Assembly (NCBI GenBank): GCA_039621445.1
Contig: CP154954.1
Coordinates: 50,571,847 to 50,635,846, forward strand
DNA length: 64,000 nt
Direction of reading: 5' to 3'
From: Euglena gracilis
Taxonomy: Eukaryota > Euglenida > Euglenophyceae > Euglenales
This document shows, in pieces, positions 54,128 through 64,000 of this stretch. A program made the translations under genes and the position numbers. The notes beneath the pieces are model-generated. The model did not search any database and was not told the DNA's origin. It worked only from the letters and a program-made list of their open reading frames with translations. Numbering within the stretch: the stretch's first letter is position 1; each line of letters opens with the position of its first letter.

Positions 54128-54318
54128 GCCTCGCCGCGTCGCCCAAAATTGAACCCCTCGCCATGAGTCCCCAATTGCCGTTGCCGCTCCTTGCTCACCT
54201 GGGCTGCAGCCTGCTGAAATTGTCCGCCGAGGGGGCTGTGGGGTTGTTCGGGAGAGAATCTTGTGATGGTATTCAGGCCCAATTCAAACCCACCGAGACA
54301 GGTCAGGAAATGTGCTGA
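54128..54318 (+). CDS. Unrecognised gene, continuation after F5 element
   Basis: Reads LAASPKIEPLAMSPQLPLPL, LAHLGCSLLKLSAEGAVGLF, GRESCDGIQAQFKPTETGQE then MC-stop. It is in frame with 53116-53557 once the element is spliced by the 3+5 rule. Confidence 0.4.
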
Positions 54319-54865
54319 GGGAACCCAGCAATTTTGAATTGTTGTGTTCATTTGGTTTTGCAATTTTCAAGGAGGGTTGTGTTGCCCCCCCCCCACCCTG
54401 TACAGTTTGCACCCACCTTGCATTGATTTCTCCATTCCCCCCCAAAATAGGTGCTGAGCGATGCACGATGTGGCATGGTGTGAATAGTGTGCTGTTCTCT
54501 GTGCTGGCATCCCCTGTGGATATTTGTTTTGACTCTTGGAGGTTACAGATGGAGCATGCACCTTGCAATTTTGCCAGCAGCATTCAACCCCCAGCCCCAG
54601 TGCCCGCCAGCCCTGGGCTGTGGTGATGGTGTGCACAAGAAACAGTGCTCAAGCCAGCTCCGCTGCAGCGCACCGTGCAAAAATTGAGGTCAGCATTGTG
54701 CGAGAGAAATTTGTGAGTAAAGTAACCCAAATCCAGCCTCAGGCAAAAGGGCGAGGTAATTGGAAGGGGTGCCTCGGATGCCAGTTTTGGAGGATGCAAG
54801 ATTGCTACCCTGTCAATGAGGCTGGGGGGCATTGATTCTGACCATAGACACACAAACACACATTT

Positions 54866-54867
54866 GC

Positions 54868-54907
<40 letters not shown>
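54866..54907. repeat. AC microsatellite
   Basis: About 19 AC units. A GTGT-rich tract at 55040-55095 and another at 55400-55470 are nearby. Confidence 0.95.
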
Positions 54908-54910
<3 letters not shown>

Positions 54911-55129
54911 CAGACACCCACACTCAGAGACATATGCGGGGCCGTGGATGAGACCGCACTGCATCCTGTCAAAATTGGGCACCACCTCGTTTGCCAAATT
55001 TTTGTTGAAAATCTGGACAATCTGGCTACATGTCATGTTTGTGTGACTGTGTGTCTGTGTGCCTGTGCGTTTGTTTGTGGGTGCCTGTGTGTGCCATCCC
55101 ACTGCTTCAGGTCCACCCAGCGCAACACA

Positions 55130-55249
55130 ATGGCCTCCGCAAACAACACGTTGCCTGCCGCACACAAGAGGGGCCGCAAGGCCAAGGCAGACGCGGGGCT
55201 GAACGTCTGTCTCGACTACCTGAAGGGGAAGTGTACGCGAGAGCGCCCT
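55130..55249 (+). CDS. mbl-E first coding exon with CCCH finger 1, 5' half
   Basis: Reads MASANNTLPAAHKRGRKAKA, DAGLNVCLDYLKGKCTRERP. The ATG follows ACTGCTTCAG by 19 bases. Intron 1 ends are complementary over 12 bases: CTGTGGTCGGCC at the 5' side and GGCCGGCCGCAG at the 3' side (including G-U pairs). Confidence 0.82.
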
Positions 55250-55685
55250 GTGGTCGGCCATCCAGTTCTTCGACACACGACAACAGCCAGTTCCATGCCC
55301 CGCTCCCTGGCATAGAACCCTTTTCATCGGGTCCAAGACAATTTTCATCTTTGCACAAAGTGGTGAGAATTTCTGCGTCTTTCTGTGCTTTTTCATGCTT
55401 GCATGCGTGTGTTCGTGCATGTGTACGTGTACGCGTGTGTGTGTGTGTGGGTGTGGGTGGGTGGGCGGGCGGGTGGGTGTCTGTGTTTGCAACATCATGA
55501 TTGTGTTTGCAACATCGTGATTTCCCCCACCTCATCACAGCCTCTGGAGAAAATTCCCTCTGTAATTTGTCACGTAATTAGATGATCAATACCCCGCTGG
55601 ATGCAGCGTTTTACCAAAGTATCCCTGCCGGTTTACTCCAAATTGCTTGGAATTTTCAGGTAGTGGGTTGGTCGGCCGGCCGCAG

Positions 55686-55841
55686 TGGTCCCAGTGCCGC
55701 TTCGTCCACCCGGACCTCACGGCGTACCAGCAGCTGTCGGAGGCGGTGGAGGCGCAGGCCGGGCGGGAGATGTGCGAGGTGTGGGCCATGACCGGCCAGT
55801 GCAAGTTCGGCGCCAAGTGCAACAAGCTGCACCCCGCCCAG
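55686..55841 (+). CDS. mbl-E exon: CCCH finger 1 end and finger 2
   Basis: Reads WSQCRFVHPDLTAYQQLSEA, then REMCEVWAMTGQCKFGAKCN, KLHPAQ. Nearly identical to mbl-D. The spacing between Cys 2 and Cys 3 of finger 1 depends on the intron border and is four to eight residues. Confidence 0.86.
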
Positions 55842-56239
55842 AGCCACCGTTTTTCCTCATTTATTGAATCGCTTTTCTCCCCGCTTCTTTCTGACGAGAG
55901 TGTTTCAGGTTTCCTAAAAAAGGCCCGGCGGCCGCGAGGTTTGAACTGGGTCAGATTGGCTCGAACAGGGGAGAGTCTGGGTGCGGTCTCCAAGCAGATA
56001 CAAATAAAAACTCCGCTGTCCAGCAAATTCAATTAAAAAAGCACAAGAAGAGGGAAAATAATTTGGCATCTTTCGGCGAGAACAGGTCGATGGCGGGGAA
56101 AAAAGTCCGATTCCCCGCCTCTCTTGACCACCACCCATCTCCCCAAAAACATTCCAGAAAGTCCAACAATCCCCAAACAGACAGGCACACGGAGTATGAA
56201 CGCACAAAGAAAATTGCCCCCCCCCCCCCGTCCCCCCAG

Positions 56240-56478
56240 CCTGCCCGCTCCGCGGCCGGTGCCCGGCCGGGGCCCTGCAGCCCCGTCATGGTGACCAACC
56301 CCGCCGGCCCCGGGCAGATCATCGCCCTTCCGGCTGCGGCGGCCCCCGCCACCGACGCCGGCACCGCAGCGGCGGAGGCCCCGGCCGCCGCCGAGGAGGA
56401 GGGCGCCGGGGAGGAGGATGTGCCAGGGAACCCGCCCTTCGCTGGGCCGGCCGTTGTGTCAGCGGCCCCAGACCTGAC
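56240..56478 (+). CDS. mbl-E exon: VMVTNPAGPGQIIALP...APDL
   Basis: Starts after a CCCCCCAG acceptor. Reads PARSAAGARPGPCSPVMVTN, an Ala/Glu-rich acidic stretch (PAAAEEEGAGEEDVPG), then VVSAAPDL. Ends GACCTGAC before GGC-CAG. The 5' border could instead lie nearer SPVMV. Confidence 0.8.
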
Positions 56479-56776
56479 GGCCAGACGCCGAAGGCAAGGA
56501 AAACCCCAAGGGCAGGGGTTTCTGGGACTCAATTGGGTTTTTCCGCTTGCCCTGAGGGGTTCCAGCCAGGAAGACGACTGGAATGAATTTCTTCATCTTG
56601 GCCCGGCTGGGAACCACCAAAAAAAAACAACGTTTTTTTTCAACAAAAAACTGCCGAAAACGTGTGGCTTGGAGCAAGTTTACAACCTGGAAGTTTCTGC
56701 TGAGGCTGCTGGAAAAATAAACGCGTCCTGCCGACAACCAGGAATCGCAGCTGCCTCACCTCGGGTGCCTGCAAGT
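56479..56776 (+). other. Nonconventional intron in mbl-E (CAG...CTG)
   Basis: GGC-CAGACGCC at the 5' border and GGTGCCTG-CAAGT at the 3' border. Joining GACCTGAC with AGCAGAG gives APDLTAEFEKF, exactly parallel to mbl-D. The duplication is no longer visible and the internal sequence is not F2-like, so it is an older or overwritten copy. Confidence 0.8.
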
Positions 56777-56847
56777 AGCAGAGTTTGAGAAGTTCGCCGA
56801 GAGCATGCGGAAGATCCTACCAGAGGAGGAGGAGGAGTTCTGCTGGC
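56777..56847 (+). CDS. mbl-E exon: AEFEKFAESMRKILPEEEEEFCW
   Basis: Aligned with mbl-D 48687-48754. Ends TGCTGGC before GTG-CAG. Confidence 0.8.
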
Positions 56848-57133
56848 GTGCAGCGCTGCCTGTCAAATCGCTTTTTGCATCTGCCAGAAATATGCAATGC
56901 CCCTGATGGCCACATGTGAGTGGTAGGGCCCGAGAATATTTTTTTAAAAAAATTGGTGACCTGGGTGTGGGGTAGGCCTTGCCTGGGGGGTGGGGTCAGA
57001 CCCAGTAGGCACCCGCTTTATTTTTGGTGCAGGAGCCTATTTGGAGCGTAGATTCAAACCCAAAAAAAATGGGTCGTGGGTTCGATATAACAAGTTCCCT
57101 CAAAAAGAAACCTCTGCTGGGGGCGCTGGCGAC
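56848..57133 (+). other. Nonconventional intron in mbl-E (CAG...CTG)
   Basis: GTG-CAGCGCTGCC at the 5' border and GGGGGCGCTG-GCGAC at the 3' border. Joining gives EEEFCWQPSGKDAKELAED, the same junction as mbl-D. Confidence 0.8.
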
Positions 57134-57226
57134 AGCCTTCTGGCAAGGATGCGAAGGAGTTGGCGGAGGACGCCGCCCCCGCATACTCTGTGGCGCGGCG
57201 CTTCGTACAGTCCGTCTTGGGGCTGG
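57134..57226 (+). CDS. mbl-E exon: QPSGKDAKELAED...VLGL
   Basis: Reads QPSGKDAKELAEDAAPAYSV, ARRFVQSVLGL. mbl-D continues VLGVDSALIDIF without a break, so the interruption here is specific to mbl-E. Confidence 0.8.
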
Positions 57227-57333
57227 GCCACACCATTGCTAGCTCCTCACCCCCGTCGGGGGGTGGAGGGGGAGTGCTGGTTTTGTTTGATGCAAAAACC
57301 GCCATTTCCCCCCCAGAGCAACGGCATCGCAGG

Positions 57334-57384
57334 GACAGCGTGCTGCTCGACATCTTCCGGGACCTGAACCTCGTGTCCTGCTGA
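57334..57384 (+). CDS. mbl-E terminal exon
   Basis: Reads DSVLLDIFRDLNLVSC then stop. An upstream AG at 57315 would add QRHRR, which mbl-D lacks, so the later border is preferred. Confidence 0.75.
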   Translation, partial: DSVLLDIFRDLNLVSC

Positions 57385-59350
57385 GTGGGCGGGGCCTGTT
57401 GGTTGCCATCTGCTGCTGGCAATTAAGCGTCGTCGCAGCGGGGGTGTCGCAGGCAGGGGCGACATCCATCTTTCGCTCCCATCGCCGTCAATCTCCATTT
57501 CTCTCCACCCCACCGGTTGGCCGGTTTTTTTTTTCATCCAACAGCTGACATGGCAACTGGCAGGCACATTGCTTGCCGGGATGACCTGCACCCCGATCAA
57601 CGCTTCCATCCAGGCGATGAGCCCCTGCGGTGCCCTGCACTGCACACCAGCCACCAATATTTTTGCCGTGCTGCTCTGTTTCAGAGACCCATTGGCGTCT
57701 ATCCCTGGCATGCAATTGCTGAGGCACCGTTTTCCAAGGTGATTGCTTTTTTTCTTTCCGAAGTGTTAACCTGTTTGGTAAGTGCACCCTCACCCCACAT
57801 AAAGTTTGCCACCAGGGGGGGGGTGTTTGCCTTCCTGTTTCCCCCTTTATGTAGGCACTGGCTTTGCCTGGAGAGGTCCATTTCTCCAAAGAGGTTCTTT
57901 TTGTTGCAGTTTGGTGAGATAACCTACCCCCCCTCCACCCCCAGGAAGTTGACCTCCACAAAAGAAAATTTTCGGGGGCCGGCGTTGGGGAACCGTCCCC
58001 CGGGGCCTCAAAAAATTGGCCTCTCCGGTGCTGAAGGGACCGGAATTCTTTGGAGGGGAAATTGATGACTGCCCCGAGGCCAAGGAATCGATTGCCCCTC
58101 TCTCTCAAGCCATTTCCCAAAGGTGCCAATAGGCCCAATGTGTATCTCCCCCCCCAACCTCTCCCCAGGACTCACCGTGACAATCCCCCCTGTGTCAACC
58201 GCACTTTTCTGGGACACAACCCAGTCTGTTTATCAGTGCCAACAGCATTTTCTTTGAACGTTGTGGTGCCTTGGACAAGGGGGGGAAAGTTACCCAAGAA
58301 GGGGTGGAGCCCCATTTTACCATAAACTTCCGAAAGAATACAAATTCCCCATCCAATACTCCTCCTGCCCCCAAGCACCTCCGTCTCACACCGTCACAAC
58401 GTCACAGAGCAATTGCATTCATGCCCACACACTCACAGACACACACGTCTGTACACATTCACCCCCCCGGCTCTCACGACGAAATTTTCCAGTCATCTAT
58501 ATACCTGCAGCTGCACACCATTTTGGGCCGACAAGACGTTGGTCAGAACGAAACCCACAACCCACTTACCCCCCCCCCCGGCTGCAGGGTTTCAGCAAGG
58601 GCTGGAGCATACTGGGGTCGATTGTTCCTGAGGAAGTGTGGAAGGCCAAATCGTCACGCCGTGGTGGGTGGGAGTTTCCCATGCTCAAAAAAACTTCCTG
58701 GAAGATGTTTGAAGATGTTTGCGAGCATCCTCCAACGTGCTTTAACTCATATGTATGCCCCCCAGCTCATTGGACCCCTGGCTTGTTGGCTTCGCAGACT
58801 GCAGTCAACTTGTCTGTCCCCAGTCTTAGGTGGTCAACTTCCCAATTAAGTTGTTTAGCCTTTCTTTGCGCAATTGCGCAAACGAATGCTGGCTGGCAGA
58901 AAGAACGTGTTACAGGGCATAAATATGCGAAAGGGGGGAACGTTGCATTTGATCCACAGTCATGCATCCGTTCCAGAAAACCAGGAACGACCGAAAGTTG
59001 GCCCCCTGATGCCGAAGGCGACGGAAAATTTTTTTTGGAGTTGTGCCGAAATGCATTGAGTTTGAGCCATTTAGTCCCAAAGTGGCCAAAGTGACCAGTC
59101 CCAACCCCCCCCCCCCCAGGTACGGCAGAAGTGGATACCCGAAATTTCTCAGGGCCCCGCCAAGGAAATTGTCAAGCCTGCCGTGTTGTCCCGTTTGTCA
59201 TAATGGGACGTCGTGATGATCCCCGTTGTTGGACAAAGCTGTGAGGTGACAGTCCCCCGGGGAGGGATGTAATACATCCACCGAAGGGGGTGAAAGTTCT
59301 TCAATGGAAATCTTTTTTTGGGGCCACTTCCAAAGAGACCCCACCAAAGG
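57385..59350. other. Region after mbl-E without confirmed genes
   Basis: An open stretch at 57517-57760 (HIACRDDLHPDQRFHPGDEP) has ordinary composition but no paralogue. F13-like GTGTCAACCGCACTTTTC at 58190 and TTGGACAAGGGGGG at 58270 mark an inverted-repeat remnant. An F11-like remnant lies near 59150-59265. Confidence 0.35.
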
Positions 59351-59358
59351 GCGAGCAC

Positions 59359-59674
59359 CAGGGCGGTCCATAAGGGACGGGAAGTTTTTTTTTTTTTTTT
59401 TCGTTAAGGACCGCCCCTTAAGGACCGCCCCCCCGACCAAGGATCGACCGGGACTTGAACGGGGGTCGAAAACCAAAAGGTCGAAAAACGCATTTTTTGA
59501 CGCTATGGGCGGATGGGCGATGTTCCAAAAGTGCCAGGAATCACTTTTTTTCCCGAAGTCGACCCGTTTCGGGCAAAATACGGCCACTTTTCGGTCATGG
59601 ATTTTCAAAAAAATTTCTCGGCCGTGCCGGGACGGGATTTTTTTTTTTTTTTTTTTTGCTTAAGGACCGCCCTG
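59359..59674. mobile_element. F6 class 1 element, TSD GCGAGCAC
   Basis: Starts CAGGGCGGTCCATAAGG and ends CTTAAGGACCGCCCTG. Exact GCGAGCAC copies lie at 59351-59358 and 59675-59682. Long T-runs lie just inside each end. It is the intact reference for the F6 family. Confidence 0.93.
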
Positions 59675-60589
59675 GCGAGCACCCAATGTCCATTCTTTGT
59701 ACAAATTTGTTGTGGCTTAATTCCTTTCGCAACCGGAGAGAAATAGCCTTGGGTTTATCTTGGCCGACCAGGAATGCACCCTGGGGATATCTGTGGGGCC
59801 AACACTGCGGGATGCGTACCCCCACTGTAGCCCACACATTTCTCAGGTTGAGCACAATCTGCATTTTGAAAAAAATTTATGATAAGAAGGCCTCCACAAA
59901 CCAAAGGTGTGTGCCCTGTTGTATTGCTCTGCCAGAAATCCATTTGTCATTGATCGAAATTTCGATCAATTTTTAGGGAAAGAATTTTATGAAAAGAAAG
60001 AATTTCTTGAAAAGAAAGAATTTTTTTTCATTTTCCTCAAATATGACAAACAATGCAAGGAAGTATCCAAGACGCAAAATGAAGCCATTGGAACGTCTTT
60101 TCCACCAATTTGTTTTTTTTTTTATCTCGCTCTGTGCATAGCCTGAGTTCGGCCGGTTTAAAATTATGGCAAAATTTTTGCTGTCACATGCGTGGACAAT
60201 TCCAAAAATTTTCGAGAGTACTAAGAAGAAAAGTTGGGAGATCTTCAACACAGCCCTGGAACGCCATTAAAACCATTTCATGCTGGAGCACCCCCCCCAC
60301 ATCCAACATTTATCCCCTGTCTGTTCGGACCGCATTTCTTTGCCACCATAATTGAAGTTTTGCTGTTACTGAACAACTGCTTCTCATGAACACTCGCTCT
60401 TCGGCTTGTCACTTTTGTTACCCAATGGTTCGTTGGACACAGGGGGGTGAGTAAGAAACCCCCTCAACTCCCTCCTTCCTCCCCAGTGCCCAGTGGGCTG
60501 TGCCACCGCAGCCACACACCCGCACGACTCGCCACCCAACCGCTGTAACGCGACGGCGGGGGCCGGGCCACCCGCCCCGCCGTCCTCCC

Positions 60590-60720
60590 CCCGCCCAGCG
60601 CCCCCTCCCCGCCGGGGCGATCCGAGGCGCGGCCTGCAACGGGGCGAGGTGGCTGGGGCAGCCAGCGCCGTACAGTAAGGCCCCTGTGCTCGCCTTGAGG
60701 CCATGGATTCCCTTCACCTG
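60590..60720 (+). CDS. Conserved island: AGAIRGAACNG...LALRP exon candidate
   Basis: Counterpart of 50882-51005 (see there). It lies downstream of mbl-E as the first lies downstream of mbl-D, so it may open a further mbl gene beyond the window. Confidence 0.4.
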
Positions 60721-60889
60721 CCCTTCACGCGAACAATTGGGTGGGTTTGGTCCTGGCCAGCCGAAGAGAACTGCACCCACCAAATAGACAGGAATTTTTT
60801 CATTGGTGGAAGATGTGCCTTGCCGCAGACTGTGGAAAATTTCCAAGTCAGTCTTATTCCCCAAACACGGCTGAACAATTGCAGAGAAT

Positions 60890-61640
60890 GAAAAAGAAAG
60901 AAACACAACTGACCCCCCCCCAAAACAAGACCCCCCCAAAGTATGACCCTCCCCCTGGGGTCTGGGGTGATCAAGCAAAAATCAAAAAATAACACTCCTC
61001 CTTCTCAGGGTAAAAAAATTTCCTTGAGATATCATTGAAAACCGCAATTTCAACTCCAAAAATACATGGTAAATGTCAACTAACACCAACTTTTACATCG
61101 CGTGAGGCGCCGAAGGAAAGTTTTTATTGTTTTGGGAAACTGATAAAGGATTTTTTTTTTTTCGGGCCTGGGTCGGTCAAGAAAAAATCCAGGAAGATAC
61201 CCTGGAGGTTTCCAGCAACAGACCAAAGGATAAGACCCGGGTGTCATTTTTTGGTGGAGGTTTGACAAATTCAAGCTTCGAAAATAACGAAGACGTTGTT
61301 TCTTTCTTCCCCAGGAAAAGTACCCCCAGTTTACCCACGAGTCATGCCCATGGTTCATTAAGTGAATCTGTGCTCAAGACCCCCGGTGGAGGGGGCTTGG
61401 GGGACTTATCTTGACCTGCAATGTGCTCCTGACATCGTGACATGTGCAGTGGAGCCTCTCTTTCGCAATTGAGGGAAATTCGGATGGGGGAGGAGCTGCA
61501 CGGGACCTCAACCCCCTTCCCCCTTCCCCCCCCTCCAGTGTGATCCGATCAGCCAGTGACCAGGGGATTTCTCAAGCCGGAGGGGACCCCATCTCGGGGG
61601 GGGGAGGGGTCCAGCAAGCCAGCAGCTCAAATCCAGCCAG
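60890..61640. other. Region without recognised genes
   Basis: GACCCCCCCAAAACAAGACCCCC modules (60915-60955) are complementary to the GGGGTCTTATTTT family at 25450. The rest is unassigned. Confidence 0.4.
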
Positions 61641-61659
61641 CAGCCCAAATCGGGGCTGG

Positions 61660-62282
61660 GACCCCCCCCGGGGGGGGGGGGGGCTGGGGCTAGTCCAAAT
61701 TTGGCTAGTGGGATTTCTAGCAGACCCCCCCCAGGGGGGGTCTGTTAGCAGGGCTAGCTAGTGGAAATTTTTTTTCCAGTGGCCGGCGCAAAGCGCCGGA
61801 AAATTTTTTTTGGGACCCTCAAAAATGGCAAAAACCAAAAAAACCAAAAACGGCGCACAGCGCCGGAGGAAAATTTTTTTTTCCAGTTGGGGGGACCCGC
61901 GGACCCCCCCCCCCCGGGGGGGAGGGGGGTCTAGCTAGTCCACTTTTTCCAGTGTCTAGCCGATTGGCTACCTACCCCCCCCCCCCGGGAAACTGTCATG
62001 CCCGAGAACCTGTCAGGGTCCCGCCCGGGAAACTGTCAGGGTCCCCGGTACCGGCCAACCTGTCAGGGTCATTTTTCATTGACTTTCCCTTGAAATGCCC
62101 TACCCGGGAAACTGTCAGGGTCCCGCCTGGGAAACTGTCAGGGTCCCCGGTACCGGCCAACCTGTCAGTATAGGAAGTTGTCAGGGTCCCCGGTACTGGC
62201 CAACCTGTCAGGTGACAGTTTCCCGGGGGGGGGGTAGGTAGCCAGTACCCCCCCCCCCAGGGGTCTTTAAGCAAAAGCCTGG
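61660..62282. mobile_element. F2 element, left-truncated, with nested F11
   Basis: CTAGTCCAAATTTGGCTAGTGG and CTAGCAGACCCCCCC modules match F2. The right end reads TTTAAGCAAAAGCCTG. The left CAGGCTTTTGC is missing. F11 (61971-62239) splits it at TA within GGCTAGCC, a sequence uninterrupted in the 6003 copy. Confidence 0.8.
61971..62239. mobile_element. F11 class 2 element nested in F2 (TA target)
   Basis: Starts CCTACCCCC and ends GGGGGTAGG with GGGAAACTGTCATG and GGTGACAGTTTCCC inside. TA lies on both sides (61969-61970 and 62240-62241). The uninterrupted target GGCTAGCCAGTACC is at about 6383. Confidence 0.85.
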
Positions 62283-62640
62283 CTCCCCAGGGGGTCGAGT
62301 GAAATAGAGTTGGGTCCAGCCCGGCCAGAGGTTTGGGCAACCGGGCTGCCCAGCTGGCTGTTCTTTTAGTCCCGATCCAGCCTTGATCAAGCTCCATCCA
62401 TCGAAATGTCGAGAAGGCAAAAATGTTGAATACAATTTTGCTTTTCATTGACCCCTCCAGCCCCTTCCCCCCCCCCCCCCTCCCCCCTCCCTGTCCCCAC
62501 GGGGGGGGGGCAGCCAGCAGCTCGTTTCCTGCCAGCAGCCTTTTTCCCAGCCAGAGGCTGGACCCCCCTCCGGGGTCCTTAAGAAATCCCCAGTCAGCCA
62601 CCCCTTCCCTTAATTCCGGTGGCACCGATTGTTACCCCCG

Positions 62641-63302
62641 CCATGTCCAATGACCCCCCTATGTCCAACGACCCCCCCCCCCCCCCCGGTCAGAGGACAC
62701 CTTTTCGGAGGTTTGATGTTTTTTTGAAGGTGTGTGAAAACCGGAGGTTTGCCAGCCCCGAAAGGCTTTTCTTCCGCCCTTCTCCTCTACCCCGCAGCCC
62801 ATCGTCCATTAAAATGTTCCCTCCGGGGAGTTTTGTGTATTACGAGCGCTCCACCGGGGATATAGTGCCTGCGGTTGTTGAAGGAAGTTGCGTTATGGTT
62901 GCGTCGCTGTGATTCCGTTTCGTTTCTATGACCGGTGTTTTCCATCACAGAGCCTCTTTACATTGGTCACCAACCTGTGTTTGCATTTTCTTTGCATGTT
63001 CTCTTGACATGACCTCCGCCACAAAATCGTCCAAGGATGTCAGTTTTTGGGTGCTATTTATGTAAATATCTGTTGACAGGGCTGGAAATGGGGGCGCGAA
63101 GCGCCGGAAGGAAAATTTTGACCTGTTTTTTGGGGGGGTTTCGGCAAACTTTTTTTTCCCGACCCTGTGTCTAACGACCCCCCCCCCCCCCCGGTCAGAG
63201 GACACCTTTTTTGGTCACTACCCTATGTCCAACAACCCCCCCCCCCCCCCCGGTCAGAGGACAGAGGTTACTGGTCGTCGGACATAGGGGGGGGGGAGGG
63301 TA
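62641..63302. mobile_element. F9 element (class 2), long copy
   Basis: The left end has CATGTCCAATGACC and CTATGTCCAACGACC; the right end has GGTCGTCGGACATAG plus G-run and GGGTAA. CGGTCAGAGGACA boxes lie near both ends. The middle (62720-63090) includes a GC-poor unique stretch and a GGGCGCGAAGCGCC hairpin. Confidence 0.7.
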
Positions 63303-63429
63303 AGTGACAATTTTCCCTTTGGCATTGAAGGATTTTCTTTGCACTGGACCACCGTGGGTGGGTGGGTGGGTCGCCCCACCACCCTCCCACCCACCACCCA
63401 CTCCATGCCCCGGGTCCACGTCCCACAGC

Positions 63430-64000
63430 GGCGAGGGGAGGCATGAACAAAGCTCTCAGTTGTACCATTGCTTACCTCCCCCCCCTTGTCTAAGCACCAC
63501 CCTTGTCTAAGCACCCCCCCCCCCCGGTTCTTACCCATCTTTTTAAAGGTCATCGTCACGGGGAGTTTTATTTTGTTTGCATTTTAACGGAAATTTCTCA
63601 AAAACTTCGAAATTTCTGCAATTTCTGAGACCTGATTTGGTATTGTTGATTTCTGCATCCAAATGTGTGTAAGTTCGGCAGTGGACCTCCAAAATAAGGG
63701 GAATTTTCCCTTTTTGGCGCGAAGCGCCGGATTTTTTTTTGCAGTCAAATTTTTCCCCCTTGTCTAAGCACCACCCCCCTTGTCTAAGCACCACCCCCCT
63801 GGTTCTTACCCATATTTTGGCAAAATAAGCCCCCCCCCCCCCCCCGGTTCTTACCATCTTTTCCAGTGTCTAGACAAGGGGGGGTAACACCTGTCCCACC
63901 CCACCCCCCAGGGGGTGACTGACTGGCTGAGTGACTGACCGTTTTTCTGTCCAAGAGCCCCCCCGCTGGGGTGGGGTAGGCCGAAAATGAAAAAAGTGGC
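63430..64000. mobile_element. F3 element (partial, interrupted by F17)
   Basis: CCATTGCTTA at the left, then after the F17 insertion ACACCTGTCCC and GGTGACTGACTGGC. It runs off the window end. Confidence 0.65.
63475..63884. mobile_element. F17 class 2 element nested in F3 (TA target)
   Basis: CC, C-run, TTGTCTAAGCACCACCC ... GTGTCTAGACAA, G-run. TA lies at 63473-63474 and 63885-63886. The flanks CCATTGCT and ACACCTGTCCC are contiguous at the uninterrupted F3 copy (20708-20728). Confidence 0.87.

Larger units (their letters stand above)
55090..57384 (+). other. mbl-E gene: muscleblind-like CCCH zinc-finger protein
   Basis: Most compact complete copy, about 2.3 kb. It has six exons matching mbl-D with the same intron positions plus one extra intron near the 3' end. 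Deduced order: basic N-terminus RGRKAKADAG, fingers VCLDYLKGKC and CEVWAMTGQCKFGAKC, VMVTNPAGPGQIIALP, an acidic Ala/Glu-rich region, AEFEKFAESM, QPSGK...KELAED, IFRDLNLVSC. A candidate splice acceptor CTTCAG lies 19 bases upstream of the ATG. Confidence 0.8.

Noticed and set aside
54584-55498. 304-aa minus-strand ORF
   Set aside because: Antisense to mbl-E exon 1 and a GT microsatellite; the plus-strand finger exon explains the openness.

Overview
This is eukaryotic nuclear DNA. It is intron-rich, full of short repeats, microsatellites and long C/G homopolymer runs, with no bacterial operons and no rRNA or tRNA that I can support. The best lineage guess is a euglenid (Euglena-like). Real exons are GC-rich islands in A/T- and homopolymer-rich DNA, and many exon-exon junctions only work if introns lack GT-AG. 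These introns carry CAG at intron positions +4 to +6 and CTG at -8 to -6, the signature I recall for euglenid nonconventional introns. The lineage is an inference; the junctions themselves are read from the sequence.

The recognisable genes form a head-to-tail, plus-strand array of muscleblind-like CCCH zinc-finger (RNA-binding) paralogues, called here mbl-A to mbl-E. mbl-A (0.4-4.4 kb) lacks its 5' zinc-finger exons, which lie off the window. mbl-B runs 11.2-16.0 kb, mbl-C 23.0-31.3 kb, mbl-D 45.2-49.3 kb and mbl-E 55.1-57.4 kb. A, B and C form one subfamily (finger VCLDYLKGRC, C-terminus LLDMLRALN). D and E form another (VCLDYLKGKC, C-terminus IFRDLNLV). Conserved islands upstream of B and C (about 7.2/8.5 and 16.8/19.3 kb), upstream of D (43.9 kb), and after D and E (50.9 and 60.6 kb) look like additional upstream exons.

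The rest is dominated by short inverted-repeat (MITE-like) elements, often nested. Class 1 elements start CAG and end CTG and are flanked by 8-bp direct repeats (hAT-like). Class 2 elements start with C-runs, end with G-runs and sit between TA dinucleotides (Tc1/mariner-like); three cases can be checked against an uninterrupted copy elsewhere in the window.

The main result is that class 1 elements are the nonconventional introns. In mbl-D a 413-bp element lies inside the coding sequence between imperfect 8-bp duplications, and removing it with one duplication restores the frame conserved in mbl-E. The intron is then always 3 nt of the left duplication, CAG...CTG, and 5 nt of the right one (3+5=8). 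The same rule gives in-frame, paralogue-consistent junctions at about ten other introns, including two found only in mbl-C.
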